From Stenocarpella maydis (Eukaryota > Ascomycota > Sordariomycetes > Diaporthales > Diaporthaceae), in assembly GCA_002270565.1 (NCBI GenBank), contig NQMI01000025.1, positions 62,001-126,000 on the forward strand: 64,000 bases of DNA, written 5' to 3'. The position numbers were made by a program, and so were the translations under genes. Below, one piece after another: positions 41,832 to 52,690 of the stretch. The stretch's first letter is position 1, and each line of letters opens with the position of its first letter. The notes below the pieces were generated by a model, which saw only the letters and a list, made by a program, of their open reading frames with translations, ran no database searches and had not been told where the DNA came from.

Positions 41832-44551
41832 AGCTGCAACACAGCGCTGCGGCACAGAGATGGCAGCAGTGCGACAAGACGAACGGGACCCGTCAAGAAT
41901 GCCATGACGAAAAGTACAAGAATCTAAAGAGACCCGATCTCCTGTTCAGCCGGCAATTCCTGCGACAATAATTACAGATCTCGCCTGGCGAAGCTGGAAT
42001 TAGTGGGAGAGCGGGCTCACGCTTGAAGTCGAGATTGTCCTTGAGCTCGGCGGCAACGCGCGCCTCAGGGAATTCCGCGCGTCGGAGGCGGAAGCCACCC
42101 TGATACTAGCAATCTGGCGAGTGTCTCGTCTACCCTGACCGGCGGAGAATGCAGGCGAGTCCTGTGCCGTCAAGATCCCGCCACATACTCCTTCATGTCC
42201 ACCGTTACCCGGCCTCACCCTTGGAGCATACCCGTACCGCTATGTCGCATCCGCGATGCGGGCCACAGCGGGGCGCGGCATTAACCCTTCACTCAACAAA
42301 GTCATCTCCGAAAGGTTTGCCGAGCGACGACGTGCTCGGTGCCCCTAGTGTAGGTGGCGAGTCGTGCGCCAGTGACTCCGACGATGATGTGGAAAACACA
42401 CTACGTAGTACACAATCGGCGGTGGACCTTCGCTACCAGGCTGTGGGTAGCTCTCCGCTCGGGAGGCCCGGCCGTTGAGGATCGACGAGGCCAATGCCGG
42501 CAAACGGCTGCACGAGATTTAGCAAATTCAATTATCGGCGAACAAAGCCCGGCCCGAGGTCACATTTGTAACGGCCCCCGCCCCCTGGCGAATGCTAAAT
42601 GACAGCGAGATGTTGGTCATGTCTTGGTGATCTAGATTGCCGCCGTGCAATATTTTGCCTGGCGATGGTGGTTTGCAGATCAAGCCTCTAATGAGGAAGG
42701 GTGAGCGGCGGCCTGTTAGCATGCCGCTGCCAAGGGTACATGCTGCAGGAACCGAGTCCCGTGCGATGCAGGTGGGAACTCTCCATTCCCTGATAGGGGC
42801 CGAGATAATTGGGTCATGCAAAGCTTGGCATCACGACAGGGGCCCGGAAATTTGGGTACGGGCTAGGCATCGGGCCAACCTGCAGCAAATGACTGCCCTC
42901 GACCACTCATGCCATTTTGACTTTTTTTCCCGGTTTTTAAGCTCGCGAGTCGCCAACTCCGTCGATTTTTGGACCTCTGAGCCTGACAAACCCGGCCCAG
43001 CTGGGACAGATCGATGGAGGGGGGCACCTAGCTCGTCCACAGGGGCTGTTCACAAGTCGTGAGAATGGGTGACGTGACCAGTCTTGTGTGTGAGGATTAT
43101 GGATTGACAAGTCGACATGACATTAGCTGCAGTGCTTTTCTACAGTTTCTCCATCTGTGCGATGCTAGTAGTGTACACTATATTGCACTAGTGTAGGTGG
43201 CATGTGTGACAAGGATCATCGTCTAATATGTGGTGTAAGTGGGCCGTGACCAGAGGGCAGAGACCCACAGCACAGACATCGTCAGCTCAAGTGCTCTCCA
43301 CGATGGAGTCGAGGAGGCCGTAGCGCTACGAGTTGCCACTTGGCTGGTATGCGGCTGATGAGCGAGATGGGCAAGAAGCAGCGCCTCAATGGCTGGCATG
43401 GGATGGCGAGGCCAGCTGCGCCAATGACGAGCCGAGGGATTCCTCGGGTGCCGCGACACCACACAAGCAAAAAAAGAGGACTTTTCATCGGCACTCCTGA
43501 ACCTTATGTTGGGGGGCGACAAGCACTCGGGACACAGCCTCACAGGACGGCCTGGAGTGTTGATACTTGATAGTGCACAGTAATGTGCCATTCTGCTTTA
43601 GTGTGCCACGCGGTCGAGACAGGAGAGAGGCGCAGCCATGTGGGCAGCCCAGGCATGGATGCATCGACGAATGCAGGCCAAAGGAACTGGTAGCCTGCGG
43701 AACAGAGGTGCTCCCCCCCCCAACCTCCTCCCCTCCCCCTGAGTCGGCGCAGACCATCATCAGGCCTGCCTGGCTATTTGGTGAGGAGGAGCGAGGGATG
43801 CTTGCCCCGGCCTGGACTACCACACTATGGTACACTACACTAGTAAGTAGTCATGTACACACTTACACTACATACGTCTTGACCTCTGGCTGGGCGGCCC
43901 CTGCGGCCCTGGTCCTGGCATCCCTGTCAACCCCGGAGGAAAAGCGTCTGAGGCGTCTGTGCCATCGCGCTGGGGATCATCTCGCTCATTCTAAGCTAAT
44001 ATGGGTCCAGGGCGTGTTGGGCGGCCCTGATTGGGCAGGCCCCTGCCGGGATGATTCCTCATGGTCCACGAGGTTCCTTCTCCCCACACGAGGTGCTGCG
44101 CGTCCGCCTCGACCGGCTCATTTCCTGTCGTCAAGCCTTGCCAGCACCGCGCTTGGCCACACGGGCGAAGGGACGAGACTATTTGACCGACTGCCTCCGC
44201 CTGCTCTGCCTCGCCTTCGTTTTTCTTCTCTCTCCTACCTCCATCCGTACCATAATCGTATCGGCGCCGCTCGTTGTCACTCTTTTCCCAACGTGGACTA
44301 CCTACCGTCTTAATACTCTAATCCGCAACTAGTAACACATCCCGTAAGTCAGCCACCACCCCTTGCCAGCTCAGTCTCGACGAGACAAAACACTCTCGGA
44401 ACACTTGGGACGCCTATTTTAATTTGAGGCGCTGTTGCAAACTTTGTCCGACCCCTTGGGCTAACGGAACCGCAAAGGTTCTCGACGGTCTTTTTTCTTT
44501 CCACCACCCTTCAATTCCAAACAACAAGCCTCAACCTCCCCAACCGCAAAC
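41832..44551. other. 2.7-kb intergenic region upstream of the wall protein
   Basis: The longest gene-free stretch. Contains the 12-bp palindrome TAGTGTACACTA at 43169-43180, related ACACTA/TAGTGTA fragments around 43832-43875, and a pyrimidine-rich leader near 44215-44245. A canonical donor at 44344 followed by a CTAAC near 44460 might mark a 5'-UTR intron of the next gene, but no acceptor could be fixed. Open frames such as plus 43567-44313 do not look coding. Confidence 0.5.
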
Positions 44552-45274
44552 ATGAAGTTCACTGCTGGCTTCCTCGCCGTCGTCGCGGCCGCCGCTCCCG
44601 CCTGGGCCATCCAGCTCACCAACAGCGCCTACGCTGTCGAGGCTGGCAAGCCCTTCACCCTGACCTGGGCCAACTCTGTGGGCCCCGTCACCGTCACCCT
44701 CAAGAACGGTGCCAGCACCAACCTGAAGGACGTCGAGGTCCTCGCCTCGGGTGTCACCGGTACCTCCTTCACCTGGACCCCCCCCTCGTCGCTGCCCAGT
44801 GACACCTATGCCTTCGAGGTCTCCGACTCGAGCGCTCAGTCTCCCAACTACAGCCCTCAGTTCACCTTCCAGGGCGGCGCCCCCGCTACCTCGGGTTCCA
44901 GCGCCTCCTCCGCCTCCAGCTCCAGCGCTTCCGTGTCCACCACCCTGTCGTCCATGACCATCACCTCGTCCGCCTCGGCCTCGTCCACCGCCAGCGCCAA
45001 CTCGAGCTCCACAATCACCAGCTCTGCTAGCGGCAACTCCACCGCCAGCTCTTCATCGTCTTCCTCGTCCTCCACCCGCACGTCCACCAGGACGTCGGCT
45101 ACCGCTGAGCCCACCTCCACTACCACCCCTGGTAAGCTTTTGTCCCCAATCATGTGCTATATTCACGCCCCCCCGCTAACATACCGCCTAGTCAACACCA
45201 ACGACAGCCAGAAGCTGGCCTCCCCTCTGGCTCTCATCCTGGGAACCATTGTCTCCCTGATGGTCTTCAACTGA
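44552..45274 (+). CDS. GPI-anchored Ser/Thr-rich cell-wall protein (KRE9/KNH1-like domain)
   Basis: Exons 44552-45131 and 45192-45274 give 220 residues. A signal peptide (MKFTAGFLAVVAAAAPAWA) is followed by an Ig-like beta domain of about 90 residues (ITLTN-like QLTNSAYAVEAGKPFTLTW … FTWTPPSSLPSDTYAFEV), as in the KRE9/KNH1 N-terminal domain. Residues ~110-195 are almost only Ser, Thr and Ala, suited to O-mannosylation. The C-terminus has NDS as probable omega region and the hydrophobic tail LASPLALILGTIVSLMVFN. The product should be anchored in the plasma membrane or wall. The codon bias is extreme (C-ending codons), suggesting high expression. Confidence 0.88.
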   Translation: MKFTAGFLAVVAAAAPAWAIQLTNSAYAVEAGKPFTLTWANSVGPVTVTLKNGASTNLKDVEVLASGVTGTSFTWTPPSSLPSDTYAFEVSDSSAQSPNYSPQFTFQGGAPATSGSSASSASSSSASVSTTLSSMTITSSASASSTASANSSSTITSSASGNSTASSSSSSSSSTRTSTRTSATAEPTSTTTPGKLLSPIMCYIHAPPLTYRLVNTNDSQKLASPLALILGTIVSLMVFN

Positions 45275-46789
45275 GTTCAAATGTCAATGCCAACGTCGCA
45301 TATCAATGTCGTCAGACACGACTGGAGACAGATAGACCGAGCTGCTGAAAGCCTCTTTTCATTTCGGCAGTGGTACATAATAGGGTTGGAAGGAGAAATG
45401 GTACATTTGGTATTTAATACGTCGTTCACGTTCTGCATCATGACCTTTGGAACGGCTACTTTTGCCGATGACGGTACGATACTGGCGGCGAATTGACTAG
45501 GGAGATGACATCCAAACATCAAAAAAATCTTAATACAACGGGTTGTTTAACCCACCTCTCAAATATTTGGTCCTTCCTAACCGCGCGATGATGCTTATGA
45601 TTTGATAATTGCTTTTTATAAGAGTCCTCATGGCGCACTCTCACTTATTCCCCCCTTGTCCACGCACAATGGCCCTGTTCACGGCCACACAACAGGACGC
45701 ACCTCACCGCAGCGTAGCTCGGATCTGCAGCCTCCCGCACCCCGGAGCCGCCTCTTCTTTGTTTTCCCCTCACCGCTCTGTGTAGCACGTGCAGTAGACG
45801 TTTCTCGGGGCCGCCAAACCAGCAGCGGCGAGGCCCGTCCGGCCGCATATGCGTGCGCACCACGCCACGCCACACCCTTCGTGCAGTAGTAAGCAGCCTG
45901 GCCGTTGGGACGAGCCCGGGTGGCCGCGTTTCGACTGTGCAGGCCGGCGGGCCGTCAGATAGTGTAGGTCGGGGAGCCCTGCGTTTGAAGGAGGGCCTCG
46001 AGGGGATCGGCAACACCCACAAGCCACCGCAGCGGCCGTGCGATCTGAATGTGTGGGTCCCCCCATAAGCACCTGCCGTGATGAATCGAGGAGATGGAGA
46101 GAGGATGGAGTTGGTATGTGTAGACCGGTGGTGTCGAAAACTCTCTCTCTGTGTGTCTCTCTTCTCTCTCATCCAACCCCCAAGCTAGACCCCTAAATGT
46201 TGCCGTCTGCTCAAGCGAACGATCGGAACGTCGCCGTTCATCTCCTTGCCCGTGAATTGGGATCGGCCGCGTCTACTTCCCCCTCCCACCTGGCCTCGGC
46301 AACGTGCGATGGCTCTCAAGATCTCGGCAGGAGCCGCGGGTTTTCTTTTGCCCATTCGGAACCTCCGTTGCTAGGAGCGAGCGATCTCGCTTTCGGGTGG
46401 TGCATGTAGAAGATTCAACGGGGATGGGCAGTCCTTATTCCCGCAAAGCTATGAGTCTATCGATGGAGCAGCTGAGTATAAATTCTTTGTTCGTTTGCTT
46501 TTTTCCCTTCTTTTCTAAACTCCGTTGCCTCAAGTTGCCTTGGCGTCTAGATGTGGTAGTCTATGTGTGTATCCGCCTTTACTGTACAACTGATATTGCT
46601 CTTCTGATCGGCTCCTGCAAAGCCATCTAGACAAGCCTTGCGTATCCTAACGCTTTCCCACATGTTGTCTCTGTGCTGGTGATCGACCAGATCGACGAAC
46701 CAGAGGCACTTGCGGTTCCAACCGCGTCGGCCCCATGCACCCTTTGCTCAGCAGGATCGTGACCCTCCTCTGGACACATGTTTGATGCA
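45275..46789. other. Convergent intergenic region (wall protein / PTC7)
   Basis: 1.5 kb with no supported gene. A CT/GT microsatellite lies at 46139-46170. Frames on both strands are Arg/Pro-rich and unconvincing. Confidence 0.5.
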
Positions 46790-48091
46790 TCATAGCTTTG
46801 CCTTGACTGGGGCGTCCTCGGGCGTGGTCTCCGAAACCACGACGGCGACGACGCAAATGTCGTCCACCTTGCCACCCCTCCATGTCTCCGTGGGGTAGTA
46901 TTTCTTGACCTCCTTTGCAAACGGCCCATCCAGCTTGGTGTTGACGCTCGCCGCCTTGGCGGCCCCCGTGATCGATGTCGCGATCTGGCTCTGGAGGGTC
47001 ACTGCCTTTCCGTCCCCGTCCCCGCTCGACGTCGCGTCCGTGTAGGATGTGAGGTCCGGCCTGACCCTGATTCCTCCGGCGTCGCTGTGGACCCACGCAC
47101 CGCTGTCCTCCATGGCCGCGCTCACGATGCGCAGTATGTCCTGGTTGAACAAGTTGTCCCACACGCCATCGGTCGCGAAGACAAGCACGTCGCCATGGCG
47201 GAGGCTGTGCCGCGAGACCTCGGCGTCACCGGGCATGTCTGCAAGCTGTGACCCTCCAAACGCCGACATGCGCCGCAGGACCCACGGGGGTATTATGGAT
47301 AGTTGGAAGGGGGTGTTGAACGCATGTGTCTGTGGCTCTGAGGAACCATGCACAGCATTGAGTCGTAAATGTATATACCCGCTGTCTCCCAGGTTCGCAA
47401 CCTCAAGGGTTCCGTTGGGCTCGAGAAGCCCGACGATGGCAGTCGACCCGCCGGCCGTGACGGTAGGGTCGGCGCAGATGGCCTCATAGCCTATCTGCAT
47501 GAGAGAGCGGGCAGAAAGCGCCTGCGGCTTCGAGCCGGCATTCGGATTGTGGGAGTATGCTGCCTCGGCCATGTAGTCACAAAACCCGTGGGAAAAGTCT
47601 GCCGGGTCAACACCCGAGTCCATCCAACCCCCGACACCATCTGCCACGCCGAGGGCAACGCCACCCGTCCCGTTCAAGCGCGTGACGAAGAAGGCATCCT
47701 GACCGCTGTCGGGGCGGGTACGCTTTGTGTGTTTCCGTGGAGGCTGGACCCGGTTGTAAGGGCTGAAGTGGAAGACGTGCGTTGAGGGATCGTAGGGTCG
47801 GTCTTTGGCGATGTAAGATGCGGCGACGTGGTACGTGAATTGCTTCGGTGGCTGCTGTGAGCTTCGAGCCGGTGTGGTGGAGAGCTTCCTATACTTGGAT
47901 GACATTCCAGACCGTGGGGTGGTGTAATTTGAGGGCCGAGGCGCCCTCGGGGAGCGGGCAACTGCTGTGAATAGCCTGATGTTGAGCACGATGCAGGGCG
48001 ATACTGGGAGGGTCGCATACAGCGCGCGCTTACACTGCAGGTGTGGTCGAATTGACTGCGCGAACCTGGTCGTACAGCTCGAGGTTGCCAT
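46790..48091 (-). CDS. ptc7: Mitochondrial PP2C-type protein phosphatase (PTC7-like)
   Basis: Single exon, 433 residues from ATG at 48091, the first in-frame ATG of a frame that is open for another 105 codons upstream. N-terminus MATSSCTTRFAQSIRPHLQCKRALYATL is Arg/Ser-rich without acids, a mitochondrial presequence. PP2C motifs: DAFFVTR, GVADGVGGW (metal-binding Asp), AGGSTAIVG, LGDSGY, DGVWDN and DDICVVAVVV. Yeast PTC7 dephosphorylates Coq7 and other mitochondrial proteins, controlling ubiquinone synthesis. Yeast PTC7 has a regulated intron; none is needed here. Confidence 0.88.
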   Translation of the reverse strand: MATSSCTTRFAQSIRPHLQCKRALYATLPVSPCIVLNIRLFTAVARSPRAPRPSNYTTPRSGMSSKYRKLSTTPARSSQQPPKQFTYHVAASYIAKDRPYDPSTHVFHFSPYNRVQPPRKHTKRTRPDSGQDAFFVTRLNGTGGVALGVADGVGGWMDSGVDPADFSHGFCDYMAEAAYSHNPNAGSKPQALSARSLMQIGYEAICADPTVTAGGSTAIVGLLEPNGTLEVANLGDSGYIHLRLNAVHGSSEPQTHAFNTPFQLSIIPPWVLRRMSAFGGSQLADMPGDAEVSRHSLRHGDVLVFATDGVWDNLFNQDILRIVSAAMEDSGAWVHSDAGGIRVRPDLTSYTDATSSGDGDGKAVTLQSQIATSITGAAKAASVNTKLDGPFAKEVKKYYPTETWRGGKVDDICVVAVVVSETTPEDAPVKAKL

Positions 48092-49407
48092 TGCGCCTTG
48101 GCGGCCGGCACGACACTTAGCGACACTGGCAAGGGAGGCACTCTGAATTGCGCAAGGCCCGGGAGGGGCTTGCTTTACTTTCAGATGGTGTTGGCAGACC
48201 GCTCGACAGGCACCATCATCGACGAGTCCTTGAGGATGCCGGCGTGGGCGGCAGTAAGGATGACAGAGATGGTTGGGAACGGGCGGCCGAGCGAGCCGAC
48301 TCTGTTTGTCAGTCACGGAAATCGTCAATCCAGAAGTCTCACTCCAGCGTCCAGACAGCCAATGCAGGGCTGGGAACAGAGGGTGGGAGAGCTCCAGAAT
48401 TAGCACCTGGACGTTATGTCATTAGCGCCCCAGCAGCCCACGGCCTCCTGCGCACATGCCGCAGCCCCACGGCGCCGCTATCCTGCCAATCGCTGCTGAA
48501 CCGAGTTGACCCGGTGAGGCCCTTTTTTTTTTTCCTTGCGTCGAAGCAGATGCGTTTGTCTGTGCTGTTCTGCGTGCATTTTGTGGAACAGCCATCTGCT
48601 GTCTGCATCCCTGCTTGATCTGCAACGGTCTTGGTTGTACAGGTTGAAAGACAAAGGTCCAGAGAAACCGAGTATTCACACTCAGAAAAGATGAATGTGG
48701 TATACCTGCACGTCATTAGTGCTGTATCAAAACAGAGAGTATCACCAAGCCTAGTTCACACACCCAGGAGTACAAGGCCGGTCTGTCAGCAGTAGGTGTT
48801 GAGAATAAGTATATATAAGTACCCAGGTGGGTGTTGTAGTAACTGTGTTGGGCGATATACTGGTGTACTCTCTGTTTCTGTAAGTGCGAACATTTGATTT
48901 TGAGTGCAAAAACCTTCAAGTATAATTGTTCTCAAAAGTGATGTGCATTGATTGCCCTGTGAGCATTGATCATAAAAGAGCGCGATTGAGTGAGGTAGAG
49001 AACGGACTCCCGCTTGGCTGTGCCGAGGGATTTCGATTTCATCCGTTGCAGGCGAAACGGGACGGGCGTTGTACGGCACGTGATATCCCGGGATACGCTC
49101 GGGGGGAGACGGTGACAAACTTACTAAACGGCACCTCCTGATTCGCTGTCGGCAACTCGGTTACTCGCCCTTCTGCCCAATGCCTGTGTCGATGACCTCT
49201 ACACTACAACTTTGGACCATTGCCACAGACGCCCAGAGTGCCAACCCGAGTAGGAGGCTCAATTTCGTTGTTTCAGGCTGTCGTTGACTGCTTTTGAGAC
49301 ATTTACTTGTCTCCACCCACCTGCACATTATTCACTACTCATGAACTGAGCGACACCAACACCACCATCACCTTTACCATCGCGATCCCTTGGCCCCTCC
49401 GCACAAG
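48092..49407. other. Divergent promoter region (PTC7 / SDH2)
   Basis: 1.3 kb upstream DNA of two mitochondrial-protein genes. A run of 11 T lies at 48523-48533. The PTC7 frame stays open to about 48406 without an ATG. Confidence 0.5.
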
Positions 49408-50399
49408 ATGGCTGCTCTCCGCTCCACCTCGACCCGACTCTTGGGTGCTGCCACCCGGCCAATGCTCCGGCCGGCGACGACCATGCTTGCGTCACGGTCC
49501 ATGGCAAGCGTCTCCGAGCCAAAGGCCAAAGTGGCAGACTCCAACGCGCACGCCTCGCCCGCGACAGAGGAGCCGCGCCTCAAGAGCTTCCAGATCTACC
49601 GGTGGAACCCAGACCAGCCAACAGAGAAGCCGCGCATGCAGACCTACACGCTGGATCTCAACAAGACCGGGCCCATGGTTCTCGATGCACTGGTGCGGAT
49701 CAAGAACGAGCTGGACCCGACCTTGACCTTCCGGAGGAGCTGCAGAGAGGGTATCTGTGGCAGCTGTGCGATGAACATCGACGGCATGAACACCTTGGCT
49801 TGCCTGTGTAAGTAAACGCCAAGAGCTGCCTCCCGTCAAAAGCCGTCTGGTACACGAATCTAATTGTGTTCGCCAGGCCGAATCCCCGCCGACTCGAACA
49901 AGGAGACCAAGATCTACCCCCTCCCTCATACCTACGTCGTCAAGGACCTGGTACCTGATTTGACGCACTTCTACAAGCAATACAAGTCCATCAAGCCCTA
50001 CCTGCAAAGAGACACCCCATCACCAGATGTAAGATCAGATCTCACGCTGTCTACAGGAGCTTTACTGACGTGTCACAGGGCAAGGAATACCGCCAGAGCA
50101 AGGAGGACCGGAAGAAGCTGGACGGTCTCTACGAGTGCATTCTCTGCGCCTGCTGCTCGACATCTTGCCCATCGTATTGGTGGAACTCGGAGGAGTACCT
50201 TGGACCCGCCATCCTGCTCCAGTCCTACCGGTGGTTGATCGACTCCCGAGATCAGAGGAAGGCCGAGAGGAAGGATGCCCTGGACAACTCGATGAGCCTG
50301 TACCGCTGCCACACCATCCTCAACTGCACACGGACTTGCCCCAAGGGTCTGAACCCTGGCCTGGCCATTGCGGAGATCAAGAAGGAGATGGCTGTATAA
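49408..50399 (+). CDS. sdh2: Succinate dehydrogenase iron-sulfur subunit, mitochondrial
   Basis: Exons 49408-49807, 49877-50028 and 50079-50399 give 290 residues. The presequence ([20 protein letters not shown]) is followed by the ferredoxin-like domain with CREGICGSC and a further Cys (2Fe-2S), then [12 protein letters not shown] (4Fe-4S) and [14 protein letters not shown] (3Fe-4S). SDH2 relays electrons from SDH1 flavin to ubiquinone in complex II. The His of CHTILNC (about residue 262), a ubiquinone-pocket residue where changes give resistance to SDHI fungicides, is the ordinary form. The chosen ATG is the first in frame. Confidence 0.97.
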
Positions 50400-50957
50400 T
50401 TGGAAGAGGGAAGAGAAAACATGCCCGAAGAGAATGGGTTCCTTGTTTCGCTGGTCAATCGGCCGCAGTGATGGGCGAGGATCAAACTGTACATTGGGAT
50501 TATTCGTGCGCCTTTGCGCATGGAATCGGAGTTTACGCCGCGATAGTGTCTACGAATCGATTTTCAGACTTCAGCTGGCCTGTTCCTGCAGCGTGCTACT
50601 CGTGCTGTCGACCAGTGTTCTCTATCAAGTAAGGGAAGGAGTGCCTGCTGGATATGCAACAAAGAACAGACTGGCATCTGCAGGATCGAGCTTGACGTCG
50701 AGTGGACGTTCCTGGCTCACAGACTCTGGTAGCAGTTTCCTGGAGCGGTATTATGCCCTCGACAACAGTTACTACCTAGGTACTCTCTATTCCCCTTCCG
50801 CCAGGGCTGATGGATATGCAGGCTCTTCTCCCTCATACCTCCATTGTTGGCTGCTCTCATTGCCCTTCCTGTTTACGCAAGCAATTCGACATCTTTTTCT
50901 CTACCAGCATTCCCACCCCAGCCGGTACTAATACTTCACTTGAACGTATCTTTCAAC
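50400..50957. other. SDH2 3' region and upstream DNA of the secreted orphan
   Basis: Contains TACCTAGGTA at 50773-50782. The downstream gene's frame is open from 50844 but the segment before 50958 is not needed for a signal peptide. Confidence 0.5.
50773..50782. repeat. Perfect 10-bp palindrome TACCTAGGTA (copy 4 of 4)
   Basis: Lies 175 bp upstream of the secreted orphan's ATG. Confidence 0.7.
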
Positions 50958-52082
50958 ATGGCGACCAAGTCCCTGTTTCTGCCATGGCTTCTCATGGGAA
51001 TGTGCATCTCCCAAAATGCTCTTCCGCCGGAGGAATGGCAGTGCGAGTTCTCGCCAGAGGATGTCACCAAATATCACGAGCTTGCCCGCCGCGTTCAGGA
51101 AATGCCGCCGACAGACCGCACAAAGTGCCTGCTTCACCCGTCTCCACCAGACATCCCAGGATGTGAGCCAGCGAAAGAATTATTTAACTTCATGGAAGAG
51201 AAGTGCCACAACTTTCCTCCGAGTGACGTTCTCGCACACACCGTTGGGGATGCCAACGGTGGCAACGGCGGCCCTCGGGCCATCAGCCATGTCAGTTACG
51301 CGGCGCTGGGAAACGACGACCGTTGGAAGATACCTGAGTGCGAGTTCCCTGTCCTGCAAGAAGATATCCTCGAATTGATTGCGGGTATATCTAGCTCCAG
51401 GCGATTGCCAGGGCTCGTCGTCACTGGCTGCCTATGCGGCTTTGTTCTTGAGGGAATTCCAGATGCCATGCTCCCAGACAGATGCGAGGCGGTTGAGGAA
51501 TACCTGGACACCTCGGAGCCGAGTTGCCCCTATATGTACGAGACCTTGCGTGAGTACTGCACGGGATCCGAGGCCCTCGCCCAGTTTTGCACCGTTTCGC
51601 CGGAGACCATGGCGTGTCGGAGGCTTTGGCAAGCGCTGAAGCGCGAAGGTGTGGAGTTCTGGGATGGCAGCGATGAAGAGAAGCCCTCTCCGTCTAGCGT
51701 CACAGATGACCATTACGAGACCATCGACTGCCACCGTGGCGCCACAGCCTTCGTATCTAGCTCGGCGCACGGAGACAATCTGGTACAGCGGGACGCAAGC
51801 GAGCCGTACCATCCCACCCTGAAGCCAATCTACGATGCCTGCGATGTCTTGGAGGACCCGGGAGAACACACGACGTGCGTCATCGCGAAGCTCCAAAATG
51901 CCCTGTGCGACAAAGAACCGTGGATTCAGGAGTGTGACGACTGGGAGTCGGGCAAGGCCGATGAGCTCTCATCCGAATCCCTTACTCTCGACCTGCTTGA
52001 CGCCATTCGTGACACGGGCCGCGCGGTCCCGTTTGCTGACGACCACGAGCTCCACCGCCGAACTGCTCGCCCCATAGGCTAG
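50958..52082 (+). CDS. Secreted cysteine-containing protein of unknown function
   Basis: Intronless, 374 residues from ATG at 50958, chosen because it gives a clear signal peptide (MATKSLFLPWLLMGMCISQN). The mature part is acidic with about 20 spaced Cys (for example WQCEF, TKCLLHP, GCEPAKE, EKCHNF, GCLCGF, DRCEAVEEY, EPSCPYM, EYCTG), suggesting several disulfides. No membrane segment, GPI tail or catalytic motif is seen, and I do not recognise the family. Repeated units of the type CxxVxxxLDxxxPxC are faintly visible. Export outside the cell is likely; role unknown. An earlier ATG-like start at 50844 would also begin hydrophobic but is less typical. Confidence 0.7.
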   Translation: MATKSLFLPWLLMGMCISQNALPPEEWQCEFSPEDVTKYHELARRVQEMPPTDRTKCLLHPSPPDIPGCEPAKELFNFMEEKCHNFPPSDVLAHTVGDANGGNGGPRAISHVSYAALGNDDRWKIPECEFPVLQEDILELIAGISSSRRLPGLVVTGCLCGFVLEGIPDAMLPDRCEAVEEYLDTSEPSCPYMYETLREYCTGSEALAQFCTVSPETMACRRLWQALKREGVEFWDGSDEEKPSPSSVTDDHYETIDCHRGATAFVSSSAHGDNLVQRDASEPYHPTLKPIYDACDVLEDPGEHTTCVIAKLQNALCDKEPWIQECDDWESGKADELSSESLTLDLLDAIRDTGRAVPFADDHELHRRTARPIG

Positions 52083-52690
52083 GCCTGGGCCCGATTTCCA
52101 AGGAATGCGAGCATGCTGATGGCTACAAGTCTGTGGGGGATTGCGTGTACGGAAAGATGAGGGATGAGCTGTGTTCCAGCAACCCTGGAGACGAATTGTA
52201 TCGCGTCCCTCGAGCGGCCTTGATCAGCGAACGCGACTTGCCTCTATAGCCAAGTCCGTCAAAATCAGGTGTTGGTATTCTCAGCATCAGCACAGGAAGG
52301 TTGGAGTCTTCTCTGGAGGTAGCCCGGCGGTGACATGTCTTGATGAGCTAGGGTATTGGATGGGATAGAGCCACGCAGAACTGGAGGGCCGGCCACCTAT
52401 CACCGTATTACCTAGAAATCATCAATGCGATAGTTTCCTCCCCTCACTTTTCGGTGTATGCTCGGTGATATCAGTGCAGTACGACATGCTCACCAAAGCG
52501 GCAGTGTTTTCGCTGAGGATGTCTTGCTCCGGCTACCTCTCGTCTAAATGTTCTGTAGGTCGCATAAGGCACCAAACATACGAGAGGTGATTCAGGTAGA
52601 ATGCCGAGAGCGAGTTATTCCGATGGCGACTCTGGAAACATCGTCCTCGTACTGCTGACCCCATTTCCCTCCTTACCTGTAGCCCGGGCT
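52083..52690. other. Convergent intergenic region (secreted orphan / ADE2)
   Basis: No gene or repeat recognised; 3' flanks of two convergent genes. Confidence 0.5.

Noticed and set aside
42357..42478. Possible small plus-strand gene in the 2.7-kb gap
   Set aside because: Frame is short, has no conserved features and no intron signals linking it to others.
43567..44313. 248-codon plus-strand frame upstream of the wall protein
   Set aside because: No coherent domain or signal peptide, and the composition changes abruptly along its length.
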